The position numbers were made by a program, and so were the translations under genes. Below, in pieces: positions 13,545 through 15,641 of a stretch of 15,641 nt of DNA (positions within the stretch are counted from its first letter, which is position 1; each line of letters starts with the position of its first letter). The stretch comes from JAVBNO01 sp031551485 (GTDB lineage Bacteria; Bacillota; Clostridia; Oscillospirales; Ruminococcaceae). The notes beneath the pieces are model-generated. The model saw nothing but the letters and a program-made list of their open reading frames with translations, was not told the origin of the DNA and did no database searches. The stretch spans positions 1-15,641 of the forward strand of contig JAVBNO010000061.1 in NCBI GenBank assembly GCA_031551485.1. The letters run 5' to 3'.

Positions 13545-14427
13545 TACCGCCACATCGATCAAACGCCGAGGGGGACAACGCTTGCTTGTGGGATTTGCCG
13601 TTTGCTGTGCCATTGCCGTTATTTTCATTGCGTTGGGGCTTGATAATGGCCTTCGGGTACGGTATTATCAGATAAACAGCCAAAAGCTTGTCACCGGAAG
13701 CCAGCTGCGCATCGTGTTGCTCGGCGACCTGCACAATACCCTTTACGGCCAGGGCCAGCAGCAACTGATCGAAGCCATTCGCGCTCAAGATCCCGACCTC
13801 ATCGTCATCACCGGCGATATGTGCGGCTGGGGTGGCGGGACTGACAACGCCCAAATCCTGCTGGAGGCGCTTGCGCCTCTTGCGCCGGTCTATGCTGTCA
13901 ACGGTAATCACGAGTATGAGTGTGGCCGAAGCGACGAGATTGAGAGCATTTACGGCCAACTGGGCATTCCCGTACTGCACAACCAATGGGAGACATTTTC
14001 CGCCGATGGCAACGAAATCATCGTTGCCGGCCTTAACGACCCGGCCGCCTCTTTTTATGGCGGCGAAGCTCCTCCCCTCGATGCTCTCGTCCAAACATTC
14101 CCACTTGTTCCCCAAAGTGACCGATTTACCCTTTTGCTGTCCCACCATCCCGAATTTGACGAGGTTTACGCCGCTTGCGGCTTTGATTTGGCTCTTTCGG
14201 GCCATGCCCACGGCGGGCAGGTACGGATTCCGGGGTTGCTGAACGGCCTGTATGCCCCAGGCCAGGGCTTTTTCCCGCAGCGTGCGGGCGGGCTTTACGA
14301 AACCACCCGGGCCGACGGCAGCCTGTTTTACCAGGTTGTCAGCCGGGGGCTTTCCGTCCATAAAGCGGCGCCCCGCATTTATAATCCGCCGGAAATATGC
14401 GTCGTCACCGTTACCGGCCTGTCGTAA
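13537..14427 (+). CDS. Membrane-anchored metallophosphoesterase (YkuE/YaeI-like)
   Basis: Encodes 296 residues. One membrane segment near the N-terminus (about residues 17-36) should anchor the catalytic domain outside the cytoplasm. All calcineurin-type metal-binding motifs are present: GDLHN (Asp64, His66), GDM (Asp94), GNHE (Asn124, His125), SHHPE (His203, His204) and GHAHGGQ (His223, His225). The family uses two metal ions to cut phosphate esters; relatives act on lipid-linked or cell-wall phosphates, so an envelope substrate is likely but not shown. Its ATG overlaps the DUF4173 stop by 8 nt, with GGAGG 10 nt upstream. A signal anchor rather than a cleaved signal is suggested because no clear cleavage site is visible. 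Confidence 0.93.
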   Translation: MPNTATSIKRRGGQRLLVGFAVCCAIAVIFIALGLDNGLRVRYYQINSQKLVTGSQLRIVLLGDLHNTLYGQGQQQLIEAIRAQDPDLIVITGDMCGWGGGTDNAQILLEALAPLAPVYAVNGNHEYECGRSDEIESIYGQLGIPVLHNQWETFSADGNEIIVAGLNDPAASFYGGEAPPLDALVQTFPLVPQSDRFTLLLSHHPEFDEVYAACGFDLALSGHAHGGQVRIPGLLNGLYAPGQGFFPQRAGGLYETTRADGSLFYQVVSRGLSVHKAAPRIYNPPEICVVTVTGLS

Positions 14428-14475
14428 GCGCAGGCATTCCAACCCTTATACTATCCACCGGCAAGGAGGCATTCT

Positions 14476-14865
14476 ATGAAGCCGTTTCCCCGCCCTCTTC
14501 TGGCTTTCATTCTTGTGGCCGTTGTCCTTATTTCCTGCGCGCTTGCGGGGTGTGAAATGCCCGCACGGGCCGACAATCTCAACACCTACTCCACCTCCAA
14601 AAGCTGGGTTGTCTCTTTTGATATGCTGGACGGGGAATTAAGCCGTGTCGTCGCGAAAATCGAAGGGCGGCCCGACGATATGGATGTGGCCTTTACTGTG
14701 GAAAGCGGTGATCTCACCCTGGAAATTCAGCAGGGAGAAACCGTTTTCGCCATTCCTGCCGGGGGTGGCGTCATTGATGTCACCGGTTTTACCGACGGCG
14801 ATATTATGCTGCGGATTGTGGGAGAAAAGGCGCAAAAAGGCCAGATCAGTTTTGACTGGAACTAA
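14476..14865 (+). CDS. Small lipoprotein of unknown function
   Basis: 129 residues with AAGGAGG 6 nt before ATG 14476. The signal peptide ends in LAGC (lipidated Cys26). The mature ~100 residues are acidic and look like a single beta-sandwich (SWVVSFDMLDGELS, DVAFTVESGDLTLEIQQG, GGVIDVTGFTDGDIMLRIVG). No family or catalytic residues are recognised. The gene is 48 nt after the metallophosphoesterase and just before a strong terminator, so it is probably the last gene of the envelope operon. A weak -10 candidate (TATACT, 14447-14452) would allow extra expression on its own. Confidence 0.85.
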   Translation: MKPFPRPLLAFILVAVVLISCALAGCEMPARADNLNTYSTSKSWVVSFDMLDGELSRVVAKIEGRPDDMDVAFTVESGDLTLEIQQGETVFAIPAGGGVIDVTGFTDGDIMLRIVGEKAQKGQISFDWN

Positions 14866-14877
14866 TCAGTACAATCC

Positions 14878-14909
14878 AAAAAGGCCGCCCTTGTGGGCGG
14901 CCTTTTTTT
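14878..14909 (+). terminator. Rho-independent terminator closing the envelope operon
   Basis: GGCCGCCC and GGGCGGCC (14883-14890, 14895-14902) form a perfect GC stem with a TTGT loop. It is flanked by five As and followed by seven Ts, and lies 12 nt after the lipoprotein stop. Confidence 0.95.
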
Positions 14910-14970
14910 GTATCGGAAAACCCGTGCGAGGCACAAAGTTCGGTGGCGCTTTTGCGATGGAGTGAAAGCG

Positions 14971-15220
14971 TTGGCACTGATATCAAATCAAAATACGGTA
15001 GACGTGCAGCCGCTTCGGCGAGGCTCTACCCTGTCGCTCGGGCCGCGACCGGCCCATACTTTTTGGCGCAAAAAGTATGCAAAAACATTTTTCGGGGAAC
15101 CCACATGGTTTTCCCCCATCCTTAAGGCGATGGCAAAGGTGCGCAGGAAACGCCCGGCTTATGAGGAGGACGGTTTTGGGTCTGATCTGGGGAGGTGCAA
15201 ACAGCGACGAATGGAAAAAG
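14971..15220. repeat. Structured tandem repeat unit, copy A
   Basis: A 250-nt unit. Landmarks in order: a TGATATCA palindrome, a GTGCAGCCG-CTT-CGGC hairpin, GGGCCG-CGAC-CGGCCC (15040-15055), CATACTTTTTG-GCG-CAAAAAGTATG (15055-15079, 11-bp perfect stem), an imperfect GGGGAACCC/GGTTTTCCCC hairpin, then GTGCGCAGGAAACGCC and GGTTTTGGGTCTG. Positions 15030-15092 are identical to 15281-15343 in copy B (63 nt). The preceding ~20 nt (14951-14970) resemble the end of a unit. No gene is seen between 14911 and the window end. Confidence 0.85.
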
Positions 15221-15462
15221 TTGATACCGATATCAATATAGAAGTTGGGCAGACGTGCAGCCGCTCCGGCTAGGATGCAGCCTGTCGCTCGGGCCGCGAC
15301 CGGCCCATACTTTTTGGCGCAAAAAGTATGCAAAAACATTTTTAGGGGAAACCACATGGTTTCCCCCACCCCCATCCTTAGGGCGAGGGCATAGGTGCGC
15401 AGGAAACGCCTGGGCTCACGGGAAAACGGGTTTGGGTCTGTTCTGGGGTGCAAACGAAAGCA
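15221..15462. repeat. Structured tandem repeat unit, copy B
   Basis: A 242-nt unit with the best-formed hairpins: TTGATA-CCGA-TATCAA (15221-15236), AGCCG-CTC-CGGCT (15259-15271), GGGCCG-CGAC-CGGCCC (15291-15306), CATACTTTTTG-GCG-CAAAAAGTATG (15306-15330) and GGGGAAACC-ACAT-GGTTTCCCC (15345-15366). The order matches copy A. Confidence 0.88.
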
Positions 15463-15641
15463 TTGATATCGATAGTGAATCAAAGTACAGCAGAGGTGCA
15501 GCCGCTCCGGCAGGCATCTAGCTTGTCGCTTGAGCCGCGACCGGCACGAACTTGTTGGCGCAGAAAGAGTGCCAAAAGATGTGCTGGGGACCCCCCCGGG
15601 TTTCCCCCCATCCGTAGGGCGAGGGGCAGGGTGCGCCGGGA
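15463..15641. repeat. Structured tandem repeat unit, copy C (diverged, cut by window end)
   Basis: Begins TTGATATCGA and keeps the GTGCAGCCG-CTC-CGGC hairpin, a GAGCCGCGACCGGC segment, the TTGGCGCA centre and the GGTTTCCCCCCATCC run in the same order. It carries many substitutions, and the arms around TTGGCGCA no longer pair fully. The unit continues beyond the window, so the array length is unknown. Confidence 0.75.

Noticed and set aside
13318..14442. 374-codon minus-strand frame opposite the phosphoesterase
   Set aside because: The plus strand carries every metallophosphoesterase motif and an overlapping start with the upstream gene. The minus frame has no ribosome binding site or domain.
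14983..15483. Open frame of 166 codons on the minus strand across the tandem repeats
   Set aside because: It runs through two repeat units and their hairpins, its translation repeats with the DNA, and it lacks a credible ribosome binding site. The repeats explain it better than a gene.
14893..15521. Plus-strand open frames within the repeat array
   Set aside because: They begin inside the terminator or the repeat unit, change frame between copies, and have no protein-like features.
14971..15641. CRISPR array
   Set aside because: Repeat units are about 245 bp, diverged and hairpin-rich along their whole length, with no short constant repeats separated by unique spacers and no cas genes.

Overview
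The window looks like a chromosomal segment of a clostridial Firmicute, most likely an Oscillospirales/Ruminococcaceae-type anaerobe. Supporting signs are strong AGGAGG-type ribosome binding sites, several single-cysteine lipoproteins, a diaminopimelate dehydrogenase, a YoaS/YozG-like DUF2975-XRE pair, clostridial-style RHS cores and several Fe-S proteins. The genus cannot be fixed from the sequence alone.

Region 1 (1-4642) is an accessory locus, AT-rich apart from the RHS core DNA. The C-terminal end of an RHS-repeat protein enters from the left and ends in an M23 (lysostaphin/LytM-type) metallopeptidase tip. A small lipoprotein gene follows 19 nt later. A second, detached RHS tip with another complete M23 domain comes next, also followed (20 nt) by a lipoprotein gene. 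Then comes a 91-bp near-exact second copy of the RHS core DNA (3882-3972), a decayed stretch, and a small acidic orphan gene on the minus strand. The layout resembles polymorphic-toxin loci in which spare C-terminal tips and their partner genes sit downstream of the main gene. Here the tips would act on peptidoglycan and the proposed partners are surface lipoproteins.

Region 2 (4829-5004) holds a minus-strand tRNA-Ala(GGC) with its own promoter and a strong terminator. It marks the boundary between the AT-rich accessory DNA and the GC-richer chromosome.

Region 3 (5065-11238) contains a minus-strand CPBP-family membrane protease and a divergent QueG-like double 4Fe-4S protein. A co-directional run follows: diaminopimelate dehydrogenase (ddh), an aldo/keto reductase with a C-terminal ferredoxin-like domain, a lipoprotein, and a homocysteine S-methyltransferase-type protein that ends partway into a MetH-like pterin-binding domain. 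A rho-independent terminator closes the run.

Region 4 (11243-14909) is a compact set of genes: a perfect 17-bp inverted repeat overlapping a promoter, a DUF2975 membrane protein, a YozG-like regulator, a DUF4173 multi-pass membrane protein, a YkuE-like metallophosphoesterase and a small lipoprotein, ending in a strong terminator. Two consecutive junctions overlap by 8 nt, so these genes are probably translationally coupled and concerned with the cell envelope.

Region 5 (14911-15641) has no convincing gene. It holds about three head-to-tail copies of a roughly 245-bp unit rich in perfect hairpins, running off the right edge. This structured repeat and the paired M23-tip/lipoprotein cassettes are the two most unusual features of the window.
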